This document shows, piece by piece, positions 24,894 to 38,936 of a stretch of DNA of 64,000 nucleotides (within the stretch, counting starts at the first letter, position 1; the number at the start of each line of letters is the position of its first letter). The notes under the pieces were generated by a model, which saw nothing but the letters and a program-made list of their open reading frames with translations, searched no databases and was not told the origin of the DNA. The position numbers and the translations under genes are program-made. Source of the stretch: Mya arenaria (lineage: Eukaryota > Mollusca > Bivalvia > Myida > Myidae); assembly GCF_026914265.1 (NCBI RefSeq), contig NC_069135.1, forward strand, positions 496,001 to 560,000, given 5' to 3'.

Positions 24894-27174
24894 CTATCCT
24901 GAAAAGTTTGTCTGTCCAGTGAGTGTGAATGAGGCGAGCTGGGAAGCGCACGTCTCCAAGTACTGGTTCCACACGAGACCAGACGGGCACCTCTGGACGA
25001 AAGCGTTTCCTTGCAGGTCACACTGGATGAACTTGGTTGGATCGGGGTGCGAGAAGAACAGGGCCTGAGCGCTGATGGCTTGAGCAGTACACGGGTTAGC
25101 ACCGTTCAAAAACCCTGAAAATTCGCAGTCATTTTCGTTCTTTAATACAAATTGACATAATCTGATGATTTTTTTTAATTTAACTGAAATGTATGTAAAT
25201 AAAGTTGTTTTAAGCCAAATGATATTTCTATAAACAAGTTTGACGTCCGCACCGCTTATGCTACTTTATTTAGGATAGCAAATCTGTCTTATCGGATTCA
25301 GACCTTTGAGAGTCCATTTACTTATTTCCCTTTGTTCTTAAAACTTGCTTTTAGAAACTACCTGTGACTGCAGCCAGATAACCAGGGTTCGCCACACCGC
25401 CTTGTAGTGTGTACACACACGATTGCCTGTTCTGGTCCCAGATGAGCTGATCAGGGCAGGTGATCACGCGAGCATTTCCGGCAGCGTCGCACTGGATGAA
25501 TTGTTTGTTGCTATTCGCAACAGAGAAGAATATCCGGCCTGCTTGGAGGCTCTGTGCTGTGCATGGACTCGGAATGCCGAGAGAGGCGATGTAGGTCGGC
25601 TGGGCTACAATCGCCTATAGAAGTAACGGAAACTGTAGCTGTTTTTGCCAGGTAATCTTTTATACATGTCTTGTAAGTAATTTTAGTATATGTTCTTCAC
25701 ATTGGAAGAAAAACATAAATCTATCAAGCACAAAAATCACACAATATAAAGGAAGCAAGCAGGTTCATAATGAGCAAATTTATATACGTTGTATTTGTAC
25801 AAACCGTATGACTTCGTTCCCGAAAATGAATAGCTATGATATATTGCATTGCACAAGTGTTCAAATTTTGCTGGCTTTTATTGTAGGAAGGAAGTTAGCT
25901 TGCCTTTTGAGTAATGCATGAGGATGTTGCCTGGTCATAGAGCTCTCCAGTGGGACACTGGACAACATACATTCGTTCGTACAGTCCGCATTGGAGAAAC
26001 TTTGATGCGTCGCTCGGGTGGGGGAAATTCAGGGCCTGCAGAGCGTTGTTTACGCAAGGGTTGGTCGCCACCTGCAACTGGCCTATGAGGTTCATGAATG
26101 GTAATTGTATATATTTGTGACATTCTAAGATTTAAATTGAAACGTGTAAATACGCTGGTTCCACTCATATAATATTAGCAGATAGGGGCTCATAAGATTG
26201 CAAATACCAAAATAATACTAGTATACCAGAAATGCATTATTCGTGAAATCTAACCATACTCATATGTTTCAAGCATGTAAACAAAATCAGCTTCCATTGT
26301 ACACATATAATAAAACAATAAACATACATATTTATGGACGACATTGTTTAAGTTTATTACAATCCTATAATACAGTACCGTACACTTACAAGATGTGCGG
26401 GTGAGCGTTGATCCAGGCAGGACGATGCTTCGGTCCGCATGCTCTATTTCAAAAATAAGGATTCAAATTAAACACTTGCATGTAATCATAAATAAGTCAG
26501 ATAAACCCAACACGGCAGGGCATTTAATATTGGTACTGTTTTAATAAAAGATTGAATATTCTTTTTTGAACAAAATTAATTTAATTGAAGACTTCTGATT
26601 TTGTACAGTATGTTACTAAAGTAAATAATATAGTACAGTATTACTTCCACGTAAGGACTATTCAATCAACCAAATGTTCTAAAGGCACGCCAAAAAAAAC
26701 AAGCATCCACTAAGGGAGACACAGGACGCCACAAGATAACAGTGAAAGAAACAAATTAGCGTTATTCATCAAAATTAGGTTTACTTTGTAAACCTGTGTT
26801 ATTTGTTTTCAAAATATCTCAATCTTTCACGTGTTACCACATTTATCCAGAGCGCAAAATGGAATGTGTCAGCCTTATTAGAGCAAGCACAGCTTGAAAA
26901 AAACGGAATCAAACCTAATAACCATGTTAAACTAGATTGAATGTATAGGCAACGACCAGATACAGACAACACAAGGAAATCAATGAAAACTGAACAACAG
27001 ACGTATGATGTAAGATGCACCTATACACAGACATATATCATACACAGCCGAAATACTAGCTATAATTATGTTTATATGTTTTATACTCTTACCCTGATCA
27101 GTGTCCAGCACGGTGACAGCCTGCACAAGACCACACAGGACTCCTACACACGTGAGAAACAAGACAGAATTCAT
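24894..27174 (-). CDS. G4: secreted triple-CBM14 (peritrophin-A) protein, B type, intact
   Basis: Exons: 27093-27174, 26390-26443, 25904-26082, 25362-25614 and 24894-25114; every length matches G2, giving 262 residues with no break. The signal region reads VQAVTVLDTDQ, two residues different from other copies, which may shift the signal peptidase site slightly. Domain 1 ends SSCITQK. Intron 3 uses the GC donor (AAG|GCAAGC) as in G2 and G6. The acceptor before exon 5 is TTTTCAG where other copies have TTTGCAG. In domain 2 it has AGNARV, the B-type variant, against AGIARV in A genes. All twelve domain cysteines and the additional one at the exon 2/3 junction are present. Confidence 0.87.
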
Positions 27175-27245
27175 TCTGGAGAGGAGGAAATCGAGCAAGA
27201 TGTCCCGTGTAAAACGAGTGTAGCAGGCTTAACCGTTTGCAGATC

Positions 27246-27252
27246 TTTTATA
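27246..27252 (-). promoter_or_regulatory. TATA box of G4
   Basis: TATAAAA on the minus strand, 72 bp upstream of the ATG at 27174. Confidence 0.75.
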
Positions 27253-28980
27253 CCTACCGTTAAGGAAGCGATGTTGATGAAGGTAAGGGTGGAATCACGA
27301 TTATTGTGGAAACCTTTTAAAATGGCGCATTTGATCATAGACATTTCCGTATTTTCATTACCAGCCTTTTCTACCATGTCAAAATATGTCTGTCATTTCT
27401 CTGTTAAAAAAGCATTGCTGAGTGAAAACTACAAAAGGCTGTATCCTTTTTGTTGTTTGAAATACAACTAACCAAATCGTTTAATGGATGTCCGTTTTTA
27501 TTTGATTGTTGAAACAAAGGTTTTTGCGGTAGCAACAGGTTCAAAAACAAAGAATTTGAAGGCGTTAGTGTTTTTTATCCTACTCGTGATATTTATACTG
27601 TATGACTCGAACATTAAAGGAACATCTCAGACATGTAATATTTGTTCATTGCAATTATGTCACGAAAACGCTATTCCTAAACCACTTAAACCAGTTTCTT
27701 CAGGGTTAAATAGTTTTATTATGCATGTTTCAAGTAAATTCAGTGAACGAAAAACATTTTTTAAGGCGATCAGGGGTAGAATTACAATACTGACTTAATT
27801 TGTCAAAGCCTTCCAGAAATCCTGCCATGGATTCCATGCCTCTTAAAAGACTAATTAACGAACTCAATACTATGGTTGCCTTTAGTTAAGTATTTTAATT
27901 TTGCTTTATTCGGAAATAATAGTACCGCCAAAACCCTTCTAAACGCTGGATTCGTTGTATAGTTTTCTTTCCTACAAAAGGGTTAGACATTATTTCATAT
28001 ACACAGAATCGCAGCTTGTTGTCAACAGTAATAAACCTTACCTTTTCGGGAAAAGGGAATTAAAACCAAACACATTACCGTTGAACATAACTTCCTACAA
28101 AACAACGATATGTTTTATGTCTTTGGCGTTTACACTGTGCAATTAAACGGCGTTTTTTAACTTTTGGCTACTAAGCTTGTTTCTGAAGCTTTTCATAGAA
28201 ATATTTGTACTGAAATCATTTTGTTGCAAGTAGCAATATACCCGATGCTTACTAGTAACAAACGGACGTTTGACAGTTATTTAGACTCGATAAAAAGCTT
28301 CATCGTACCATTTAGGACAAGTAAATATCTAAGTTGCTTCTTAAAAATATGTTCTTACACTCCATAAAGAGGTCATTCAAACAGAAAGGTAGTTCAATTA
28401 TCAAACATATACTTGTCCATATTCTATTGGAATTATGTATACTAAAAGCAAGCTCCTATGACCGTAGCTTACTGGTTGGCCTGTTTAACAAGTATAGTTG
28501 TATAAGGCATTAGCGCCAGTGTTAAGGACAAAAATGCTAATGTGCAAGTCCGCGGAGAAATGCCGGACAAAAAAGTCTATTGAATAATCAAGCTCTATTA
28601 TTTATTTCTAATAAGGCCTCGAGTACCACTGAAAAACAATCTTTCTTTTTTCTTACGCTGGGTATAACAGTAAAATCGGCTTGGAGGTTCGGCTTATTGT
28701 AAGGATTCGATAAATTGCACTGTTACTCCATGTGCTTTCACTAACCAAGCAAGTAACCAGAATATTTATATCCTGATTTTGAAGTTTCAAAATAAAGTCT
28801 GTGTTTATCTATAGGTTCAATAAGAATTATATTTCCATTTCATCAATCTCGTCCCAGTCTGATGTATGTTTCTAGTGAAATTGCATTACGCCTCTGCACA
28901 TTATGAACAACAACAGTATTGTTTTCGTTCGACATTCGTGTTGCATTTAATAAAGTTTTAAATGTTTAAACGTTTATTAA

Positions 28981-29279
28981 AGCTGCACTCTCACAGATTG
29001 AACGTTTTGACAACTTTTTTTGTCTTGGAACGAGTCAATTTATGCGAAAAATGCATATAAACCAGTCATATAAGACTGCTGACAAAAATTTAGATCGCAG
29101 ATTTTTATATTAAAGTTTAGAAAAATGGTGTGTTATGCATAAAACCTTAATTCTGGAACGGAAATATGAAATCTGCGATATGATCTTTTGTCAGCAGTCT
29201 TTTATCACTGGTTTGCAGGTATTTACGCAAAAATTTGCTCTTTCCAAGACAAAAAAGGTAAATCTGTGAGAGTGCAGCT
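28981..29279. mobile_element. Foldback MITE with TTAA flanks (B spacer, copy 2)
   Basis: The same insertion as at 12193-12493, at the same site, flanked by TTAA at 28977-28980 and 29280-29283. It is 299 bp, two bases shorter than copy 1, in A or T runs. Its presence in every B spacer places the insertion before the dimer multiplied. Confidence 0.85.
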
Positions 29280-31362
29280 TTAAGCTTGAAGATCGGTAGA
29301 AAAGTTTGCTTTATTTGAACGGTTTAATGAATTATTCCTTTTTCCTCTTATTCCTTTTATATCAAAAATCTTAGAAAAGCTTAATTCATTAAAAAAATGA
29401 AATAAAAGGCGCATGCAATCGCAATGAAATTGGAAAATGAAAAAGTTAACGAGATTTTAAAAAAATATATTAAAACATACAATTTGGTACATAGAGTGTA
29501 TGTGTCACGATGATATTCCTATCAAAATGAGTAAAATTTAGCTCTATTTCGAAAGTCATTCACAAAAAAACACATGAACATTTAGTGCTTACTGTGAGTT
29601 TTACAAGACCTTTATGACTAAAAGTAGGTTAAACAAATGCTGACATCATATGATATAGAGTGTTATGCTAATCCACTGTTTTCAATGCATAACAAAGGCC
29701 ATGTTTATTGTATAAACTGATTTTGAGTAATCAGGTCTTTACTAAACTCTGAGTGGATTCAGGAAATGTCTAGACGGTACGATGCTTTCAATGAAGAGGA
29801 CATTCAGTTTGTTCAAGTACTTCCGGAATATTATAGAACTTTTTTAATTGTTAGAGTCTATCCGTCAGAGTCGTTGTGTAATATATAAACTCATGATTAC
29901 ATAACACATGCATGATTAAGTGACATAAACTGGTAAATAGTCAGATACACATTACTATATAGGTGTAAATGTTCTCATAAGGTGGTCATTCTAGCAGATC
30001 GCCATATGGGACTCAGGTAAATGATCATTCAACGGTCCGAGTCGGACACATATGTCTATACAACAGGTTAAGTTTCCATATTTTTTTGTATATGGTTTCC
30101 TCTTAAGTATTAATTTTGAATTTGTCAAGCAATCAAATGAAACACAGCATTAATTATGCTCATTCGTATCGTGTAAATAAATTATAAAGGCATACTAAAA
30201 CAAAAAAAGATATTAATTAATATTGGCTTTATTTTAGTCCGAAAACTTACTCTACAACTACGGCAGAACTGTTTGTTGGTCAGGCAGTACAATTTGCGCT
30301 TTGCATCTTTTTACATGACTTCTAAATACCACATCTAAATTATTTCTTAAACGGCTGCTGAAATCAGAGTGTGTAGACATACGATTGTATTGAACAGTTG
30401 TAACTATTTATCGAATAAAAAGGGGGTTCACTTCTGTGTTTCCTAACTTTACATTAGTGTTTTGCGAATACATGTACTTACTTTTCATTTAATCTCTGGA
30501 ATGAAAATTTATGTTTGGCGTCTTGTTATTAAATTATACAGAAAGTGAACATAACTTTCATGTTTATTGTTGAAAGGGTGTGCTATATTGCAAAGAAATT
30601 GAAAATGATAATAATTGTATTTGCACACAATCATACATTCCTCACATCTGCATACACTCTAATGTTAGAAAATAAACATTTCGTCGAATTAGGTGATTTG
30701 GGTCGAGAGTAACAGAGGAAATAATTTGCAAGAAGACTGCCGTGTTCACCTATTCATATTGTTTATAAGCAGAAGCTATATAACAAGTCTTAGTATGAGA
30801 GTGCTCAAAAATGACTCCTTTTAAAATCATGTTGGTGAACTTTCAGGGAAGTTTTTAGAATATTTTACTAGGAGGTTAAGGCGTTTCAGTGAACGAGATG
30901 GTGGTTTAATTAAGTCCATCAATCATCTACACTAATACACATTTAGTTTAAGAACTATTTATAACATCCACTTAATTGGTATAAGTCAAACTGTTTACAA
31001 AACCCTGTTATGATGCCCTGTCATTTAAGTGTTTATAAACACAATACTTTAAATGTAATATAACGATCAAATACATTATGAAACTCGCATCTAATGAAGT
31101 GTTATGCATGTGTTTGTGTTCAAAGATTGAACTCAAAGGCATGAACAAATGGAAAACATTTTGATAGTTGTTTGCTGTCAAAGTGTTCAATTGGAGAATA
31201 CAACACAATTTATCAAATTAAAAATTGTATGTGTGGATTATGAAAAGTGTATAAAAAAACACCGTTTCGTGGGGTTCAAAAATCAATAAAAAAAACTTTA
31301 AAACAGCATTCTAAAAAATAGGGATATCCTGACAGGGAAAACACTTAAAAAAATACTTGAAG

Positions 31363-31420
31363 TCAATCGGACAGGGCCAAGAGAGATTGGCTGGATTGTA
31401 GGTTAGTTGGGCTATATTAT
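31363..31420 (-). pseudogene. Relic of the 5' end of CBM14 exon 4 (B spacer, copy 2)
   Basis: Same fragment as at 14583-14638, with one small deletion (gattggctgg instead of gattggactgg). Confidence 0.58.
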
Positions 31421-31680
31421 AAACCAAAAAGGTAAAGGATGTTGTACGGGATGTATGTTCTAGATGTACGTGTTCATATATAGTCAATGATTTATGTTTG
31501 TAAGTAATTTCATGGCATCTTTTCAACATCTAATAAACACGTATATCTTTTAAACACAAAAAGAAAGGGCCTAAGGAACATTGTTTATGTTGTATATGTA
31601 CACAAAACGTATCACTTATTCTCTTTCATATGCTAATGTTCATTTTCTCACGCGGCTTCGAATTGCTATAAGTAAAGCTA

Positions 31681-31862
31681 GCCATTGGTATAAGGCAGGA
31701 TGTTGTTGCTGATTGCAGAGTGCTCCAGCGGGACACTGGATAATGAACAAATCCGTACAGTCCGCACTGGAGGAACTAGGCGGCGAAGCTTGTTTGGCGT
31801 CCGGAAGTTCAGGCATTGCAAAACGTTGTTCACGCAAGGGTAAGTCGCTACCTGTCACTAAC
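31681..31862 (-). pseudogene. Relic of CBM14 exon 3 (B spacer, copy 2)
   Basis: Frame-broken exon 3 homologue with QCPAGALCNQ in one frame. Exon 3 is followed here by the exon 4 relic, as the gene order predicts. Confidence 0.72.
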
Positions 31863-32845
31863 CTGTGAGATTCACTCACATTGTAATTTTAAATATTGGG
31901 ATTCTAAGATTTCCCTTTGTATGTGTATGTATGCTGCTTGCATGTACATGGTATTGGCAGTAAGGGGTTCAGCTGGGAATAAGATTTTACATACCGAATG
32001 AATTAACCAGAAATGCCTTTTTCATAACTCATAACAATAGTCAACTCTTTGCATGGTTATGAGTATATTTAGCTACCATTGCACACAATAATTGACTATT
32101 AATGTACATAGAGATTGAGGAAATCAAGTGTGTTTATTAAAATTCAAATGTACAGAACTGGTGTTACATGATGTACGGACTAGAGTGGCTCCAGTCATGT
32201 TGATATTTCACCCAGTCTTTATAACTATGAAAGAAATAACTTGTTTCCATATCGCTTTCCATTTTAGGCCCAATACTACTTATGATTATATTTTGATGAT
32301 TGTTAAATAGTATAATGACTTAAATTAATATATTCATGATTAAGTTTTTACTTCAGGTCATCTAACAGACTAAAATTACAACCTCACTGACACATTATCA
32401 ACGCAAACTCTGATACACGGAGTGTTTATCGAGTGAGTGGTATAAGGTGGACCTTTGTCAAAAAGTGACATTCTTAATAAAAGCCATTTCATTGGAGGAA
32501 ATGTAGGTATCGTTCTAAGTAATGATCTTGTCCTGTAGTACTGAAGACAAACAGTAGTGGCATTCTATAAATACAATGAGGGTATCTTTACGATAAAATG
32601 TTTAAATGAAAGAAAAATGAATTTCTGAAGAAGAAACAATGTGTGCAGTGAATCGGACGAACGATATATCTGTAAGATATGGCCATTTCTACGTTTAAAG
32701 TTGTTATCCTTACTAGTCTTCTTGCACATGTTACAGATTGGCTCAAATTGATATTTGATGTGTTCAGCTATTTATTAGAATATTGAAAAACTTTAAAGAT
32801 AACCAATCAATTTATTTTATAATAAGACTAAGGTTTAAGCATGCA

Positions 32846-32851
32846 TTTATT
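32846..32851 (-). terminator. Polyadenylation signal AATAAA of G5
   Basis: AATAAA on the minus strand, 88 bp past the G5 stop codon. Confidence 0.63.
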
Positions 32852-32938
32852 GTAACCAAATGTTGATGGTACAAGAAAGTGTTCTTTGGTCGTTGTCCGG
32901 TTTAGGGCCACAAATGTCTATAACTTTTCAAGAACCAC

Positions 32939-35235
32939 CTATCCCGATAAGTTTGTCTGTCCAGTGAGTGTGAATGAGGCCAGCTGGGAAGCGCACGTCT
33001 CCAAGTACTGGTTCCACACGAGACCAGACGGACACCTCTGGACGAAAGCGTTCCCTTGCAGGTCACACTGGATGAACTTGGTTGGATCGGGGTGCGAGAA
33101 GAACAGGGCCTGAGCGCTGATGGCCTGGGCGGTACACGGATTAGCGCCGTTCAAAAAACCTGCAAAAACGCAGTCATTTTGTTCTTTAATACAAATTGAC
33201 ATAAACTGTTGATGTTTTGAATTTAACTGAAATGTATGTAAACGGGGCTATTAAAAGCAAAATGATATTTCTATAAAAGTTTGACGACCGCACCGCTTAT
33301 TCTCCTTTATTTAGGATAACAAATCTGTCTTATCGGATAAAGACCTCTAAGAGTCCAATAACTTATTTCCATTTTTTCGTAAAACTTGGCTTCAGAAGCT
33401 ACCTGTGACTGCAAGAAGATAACCAGGGTTCGCCACACCGCCTTGAAGTGTGTACACACACGATTGCCTGTTCTGGTCCCAGATGAGCTGGTCAGGGCAG
33501 GTGATCACGCGGGCAATACCGGCAGCGTCGCACTGGATGAATTGTTTGTTGCTATTCGCAACGGAGAAGAATATCCGGCCTGCTTGGAGGCTCTGAGCTG
33601 TGCATGGGCTCGGAATGCCGAGAGAGGCGATGTAGGTCGGCTGGGCTACAATCGCCTATAAAAGTAACGGAAACTGTAGCTGTTTTGGCCAGGTAATCTT
33701 TTATAAATGTCTTGTAAGTAATTTTAGTATATGTTCTTCACATTGGAAGAAAAACATAAATCTATCAAGCACAAAAATCACACAATATAAAGGAAGCAAG
33801 CAAGTTCATAATGAGCAAATTTATATACGTTGTATTTGTACAAACCGTATGACTTCGTTCCCGAAAATGAATAACTATGATATAATGCATTGCACAAGTG
33901 TTCAAATTTTCTTGTGCTTCCTATTATTGTAGGAAGGAATTTAGCTTACCTTTGGAGAAATGCACGAGGATGTTGCCTGGTCGTAGAGCTCTCCAGTGGG
34001 ACACTGGACAACGTACATTCGTTCGTACAGCCCGCATTGGAGAAACTTTGATGCGTCGCTCGGGTGGGGGAAATTCAGGGCCTGCAGAGCGTTGTTTACG
34101 CAAGGGTTGGTCGCAACCTGCCATTGGCCTGTGTGGTTCATGAATAGTAGTTGTATATATTAGTGATATTCTAAGATTTAAATTGAAACGTGTCAATATG
34201 TTGGTTGCACTTTTATAATATAATATTAGCAGTTAAGGGCTCAGTTGGGTAAATGATTGCAAATGCCAAAATTATATAAGTATACCAGAAATGCATTATT
34301 CGTGAAATGTAACCATACTCATTTTTTCCGAGCATGTAAAGATAATTCAGCTCCCATCGTTCACATATAATAAAACAATGAACATACATAATTATGGACG
34401 ACATCCCTTTGGTGTATTACAATCCTATAATACAGTAATGTATACTTACAAGATGTGCGGGTGAGCGTTGATCCAGGCAGGACGATGCTTCGGTCCGCAT
34501 GCTCTATTACAAGGAAAATGATTCAAATCAAACACTTGCATATATTCATAAATAAGTCAGATAAATCCAACACGGCAGGTCAATAAATTTTGGTACCGTT
34601 TTAATAAAAGATTGAATTTTAATTCTTTTAAATGAACTTAATTTAAGACATCTGATTGTGTACAGTATGTTCTTACTGGATTAAATAGTGTTATACAGTG
34701 TGACTTCCACGTAAGTAAATCAGTCAAATGTTCTAAAGGCACACTGGTGAAAACCAAGCATCCACTAAGCGAGACACAGGACGCCACAAGATAACAGTGA
34801 AAGAAACAAATTAGAGTTATTCATCAAAATTAGGTTTACATTGTAAATGTTTATTTGTTTTTCACAATATCTCGATCTTACACGTTTTACAACAATTATC
34901 ACAAAGCCCAATTTAAATATGTCAGCCGCATTGGAACTAGCACAGCTTCAAATAAAACTAACATATCAAACCTAATAACGATGTTAACCTAAATTAACTG
35001 TACATGCAACAACCAGATACAGACAACACAACGAAATAAAAAAAATAAAGCTGAACAACAGACGTATATTGTAAGATACACTAATACACGGACATCTATC
35101 ATACACAACCGAAATACTAGCTATAATTATGTTTATATGTTTTATACTCTTACCCTGATCAGTGTCCGGCACGGTGGCAGCCTGCACAAGACCACACAAG
35201 ACTCCTACACACGTGAGAAACAAGACAGAATTCAT
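32939..35235 (-). CDS. G5: secreted triple-CBM14 (peritrophin-A) protein, A type, intact
   Basis: Exons: 35154-35235, 34450-34503, 33950-34128, 33403-33655 and 32939-33159; 789 coding bases, phases 1, 1, 0, 1. Introns are 650, 321, 294 and 243 bp, all with GT donors. Domain 2 has the A-type AGIARV and ends GYLLAVTG; the C-terminus is QTNLSG, again with a possible N-glycosylation site (NLS). The gene straddles dimers 2 and 3: exons 4 and 5 lie mostly in the B half of copy 2 and exons 1-3 in the A half of copy 3. Its exons and introns are essentially identical to those of G7. Confidence 0.87.
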
Positions 35236-35306
35236 TCTGGAGAGGAAGAATTGGATCAAGATGTCCTGTTTTAAACAAGTGTAGCAGGCAGAACCGTACG
35301 CAGCTA

Positions 35307-35313
35307 TTTTATA
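35307..35313 (-). promoter_or_regulatory. TATA box of G5
   Basis: TATAAAA on the minus strand, 72 bp upstream of the ATG at 35235. Confidence 0.75.
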
Positions 35314-38300
35314 CCTACCGTTAAGGAAGCAATGTTGATGAAGGTAAGGGTGGACTCACGATTGTTGTGGAAACCTTTTAAAATTGTGCCTTTGGTCATA
35401 GACATTTCCGTATTTCATTCCCAGCTTTGTTTACCTTGTCAAAACAAATGTCTGTCATTTCTGTTGGAAACGAGTTTGCTGAGTGAAAACCACAAAAGGT
35501 TGTATCCTTTTAGTTGTTTTAAATACAATTAACCAAATCGTTTAATGGAAGTCCGCTTTTTATTTGATTGTTAAAACAAAGGGTTTTTGCGGGTAGCAAC
35601 AGGTTCAAAAACAAACAATATAAAGGCGTTAGTGGTTTTATCCTGATATTTAAAATGAATGACTCAAACATTAACGGAACACCTCAGACATGTAAATTTT
35701 GTACAATGCATTTATGTCACGAAAAGGCTATTTGGAAATCACTTGATAACCAATTTCTTTAGGGTTTAATAGTTTTATTAGGCATGTTTCAAGAACATCA
35801 GTGAACGAAAAACATTTTAAGGCGATCAGGAGTAGACTTAGAATACTGACTTAATTTGTCAAACCTTCAACGAATCCTGCCATGGACTCCATGCCTCTTT
35901 TAAGACCAATTAAAAATCTTAACGAACTAAATACAATGTTTGCTTTTAATTAAGTAATTTTGCTTTATTCGGAAATAATGATACAGCCACCAGCCTTCTA
36001 TACGCTGGATTCAATTTGTATATTTTTCTTTCCTATAGCAGGAGCTCAAACTGGATATTATGTCGTATACACAGAAACACAGCTTGTTATCAACAGTTAT
36101 AAACTTTTCTAATTTGGAAAATGGGCATTATAACCAAACACCTAACCTCTGAAAATAACTTCCTACAAATCAACGGTATGTTTTATGTCTTTGGCGTTTA
36201 CACTGTGCAATTAAACAAGGTTTATGTTTAAACTTTTGGCTATAAAGCTTGTTTCTGAAGCTTTTCATATACATATTTGTATTGAAATCATTTGATGCAA
36301 GTAGCAATATACCTGATACTTACTTGTATCAAATCGGACGTTTGACAGTTAATTGAACGTTATAAAACGCTTCACCCAACCAACGAGAAGTAAACACCTT
36401 ACTTGCTTCTTAAAAATATGTTCTTACAATTCATAAAGAGGTCATTCAAACAGAAAGGTAGTTCACTTATCAATCATATACTTGTCCATATTCTATTGAA
36501 ATTATGTATACACAAAGCAATCACCCACGACTGTAGCTTACTTGTGGGCCATTTTAACAAGTATAGTTGTAAAAGGCATGAGCGCCAGTGTTAAGTACAA
36601 TATTGCTAATGTGCAAGTCCGCGGAGAAATTCCGGACAAAAAAGTCTATTGAATAATCAAGCACTATTATTTATTTCTAATAAGGTCTCGAGTACCACTG
36701 AAAATAAATCTTTCTTTTTTCTTTCGCTGGAAATAACAGTTTAATCGGCTTGGAGGTTCGGCTTATTGTAAGGATTCGATGAATTGCACTGTTACTCCAT
36801 GTGCTTTCGCTAACCGAGCAAGTTACCAGATTGTTATATCCTGATTTTGAAGTTTCGAAATAAAGTCTGTGTTTATACAAAGGTTCAATAAGAAATTATA
36901 TTTCCATTTCATCAATCTCGACCCTGTCTGATGTATGTTTCTAGTGAAATTACATAGCGCCTCTGCACATTATGAACAATAACATTATTGTTTTGTTCGA
37001 CATGTTGCATTTAATAAAGTAATAAATGTTTAAACGTTCCTTAATCTTGAAGATTGAAAGAAAAGTTTGCTTTATTTGAACGGTTTTATTCCTTTTCTTT
37101 ATTGATGAAAAATCTTAGAAAAAAAATAATTCCTGAAAAAATGAAATGCAAGGCGATTGCAATTTCAATGACATTTGAAAGAAAACAGTTAACGAGATGT
37201 CAAAAATGGTAAAACCTACGGTTTGGTACAGCGTTTGCATTTGTCATGATGATATTCCTATTTGTCCTAAATAAGAGTTTTACAAGACTGTTATGACCAA
37301 AATAGGTCAGAAAATGCTGACATTAGATGATAAGAGTTTTATACTAATCCACAGTTTTCAATGCATAACAAGAGCGATATCTATTGTATAAACTGATTTT
37401 GAGTAATAGGACTTTGCTAAACTCTGAATGGATTCAGGAAATGGCTAGACAAATCTGACTTTCATATATGCACTGTAATCACATTGCTTTATGGGCCTAT
37501 TATGCATTCTTGTACCGTACGATGCTTACAACGAAGAGGACATTCAGTTGTTTGTTCAAGTACTTCCGGACTATTATTGAACTTTTAATTGTTAGAGTCT
37601 ATCCGTCAGAGTCGTTGTGTAATATATAAACTCATTATTACTTAATACATGATAATATAAGATGAACTGGTAAATATTCCGATACACATTAATAATAAGG
37701 TGTTCATGTTCTTTTAATGTTCCATATGGGACTCGGGTAAATGATCATTCAACGGTTTGAGTCGGACACTTAATACAATAATTTCAGTTTCAATTGTTTT
37801 TCTGTATAAAATTTCCTCTAAAGGTATTGATTTTGAATGTTTGTCAAAAAATGAGCAGAAACACATAGCATTACACATGTTTTTTATCTCTTAAACATTT
37901 TATAGAGGCATACTAAAAAAAGAAATTAATTATTATTGAATTTTGAATGTTTGTACGAAACCTTATTCTAGGCTAGCCGCTTATACGTGTTTCTTCTGGT
38001 ATAACTGTTGGCCAGGGAGTACAACTTGCACCTTGTACCCCCCCATGACTACTTAATACCACAGCTGATTTCTGTCTTCCTCGGCATCTTAGTTTGTAGA
38101 CACACGCTTGTTTGAACAGTTGTCACTGTTTGTAAAATTAAAAGGTGGTTCACTTCTGTGTTATCATTACTTCACAGGAGTGTTTTGCTAATGCTTTCTT
38201 TTCATGAATCTTTGGAAAAAAAATAATGTGTGGCGTCATTTTGTTAAATTATACAGAAAGTAAATATAAGTTTGATGTTTATTGTTGAAATGTATGTTAT

Positions 38301-38750
38301 ATGGCAAAGAAATGGGTTAGAGGATTGCATGCATAATGTAATTTCCGTACATATGTCGAATACTTTTTCAAAATGTTAGAAAATAACTTTTCGTCAAATT
38401 ATGTGTTTTGGTGGACAGTGACAGCGGAAATAATTTGCAAGAAAACTGACATACACATGCGTCATATAAGGCGTCTTAGTATGAGGGTGCACAAAATGGC
38501 TATTTCTCAATACATGTTGGTAACCTCACGCCCTCACGTTGTGTCCTGTTGATTTCAAGTTTTAAAAATATTTTACTAGGAGGTTAGGCGTTCCAGTGAA
38601 TAACTATTTCTAATTTTACAGCTTTATCAGTTTGGGTTTACCTATTGCTCATTGGTAAACGTATGTATGGTGTATTTTTGCATTGTTTATCTGTATTTAA
38701 ACGGATTTTATCTTGTTTCAAGGACGAATAACATCATTGGAGCATTTTAT

Positions 38751-38936
38751 ATGTCAGCAGTTCAGCTCTTTGTGTTTCTTATTTTTATCAAGATCATATC
38801 ACCATATACAAAGGTACGCTCTTCCGGGCGAATCACAGGCCCTATGGACCTGATAAAACATTACTTGTACTTCGGTCCTCATTCGCAACTTATGGCCTTG
38901 GTAGCTTTGTTGGAACAATGCATCTTTAAAATATAA
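38751..38936 (+). other. A-only open reading frame, 61 residues, function unknown
   Basis: Same frame as 21784-21969, open to the same stop (QCIFKI), with several substitutions. That two of three copies stay open is weak evidence for coding, because the copies are young. Confidence 0.25.

Larger units (their letters stand above)
27253..32845. other. B-type spacer between G4 promoter and the end of G5
   Basis: Aligns with 10502-16068. Holds the foldback element (28981-29279), the exon 4 relic (31363-31420) and the exon 3 relic (31681-31862). No intact gene recognised. Almost identical to 44,137-49,729. Confidence 0.72.
16855..33630. repeat. Dimer copy 2 of the tandem array (A half 16855-25589, B half 25590-33630)
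   Basis: Same layout as copy 1, 16,776 bp long. Its A half is the most divergent of the A halves. It lacks 172 bp present in copy 1 (3088-3259), with the junction near 19,946. It carries many one-base insertions between about 16.6 and 18.4 kb. Its B half is nearly identical to the B half of copy 3. Confidence 0.9.

Noticed and set aside
25423-25620. Plus-strand frame of 65 codons over exon 4, present in most copies
   Set aside because: It is the exact antisense of CBM14 exon 4. Its conservation follows from the exon, whose splice sites, phase and cysteine pattern all support the minus strand.
26941-27471. The longest open frame in the array (176 codons, plus strand; twin at 43,825-44,355)
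   Set aside because: It lies antisense to exon 1, the TATA box and promoter of G4/G6. It is broken in A copies and has no domain or protein-like composition.
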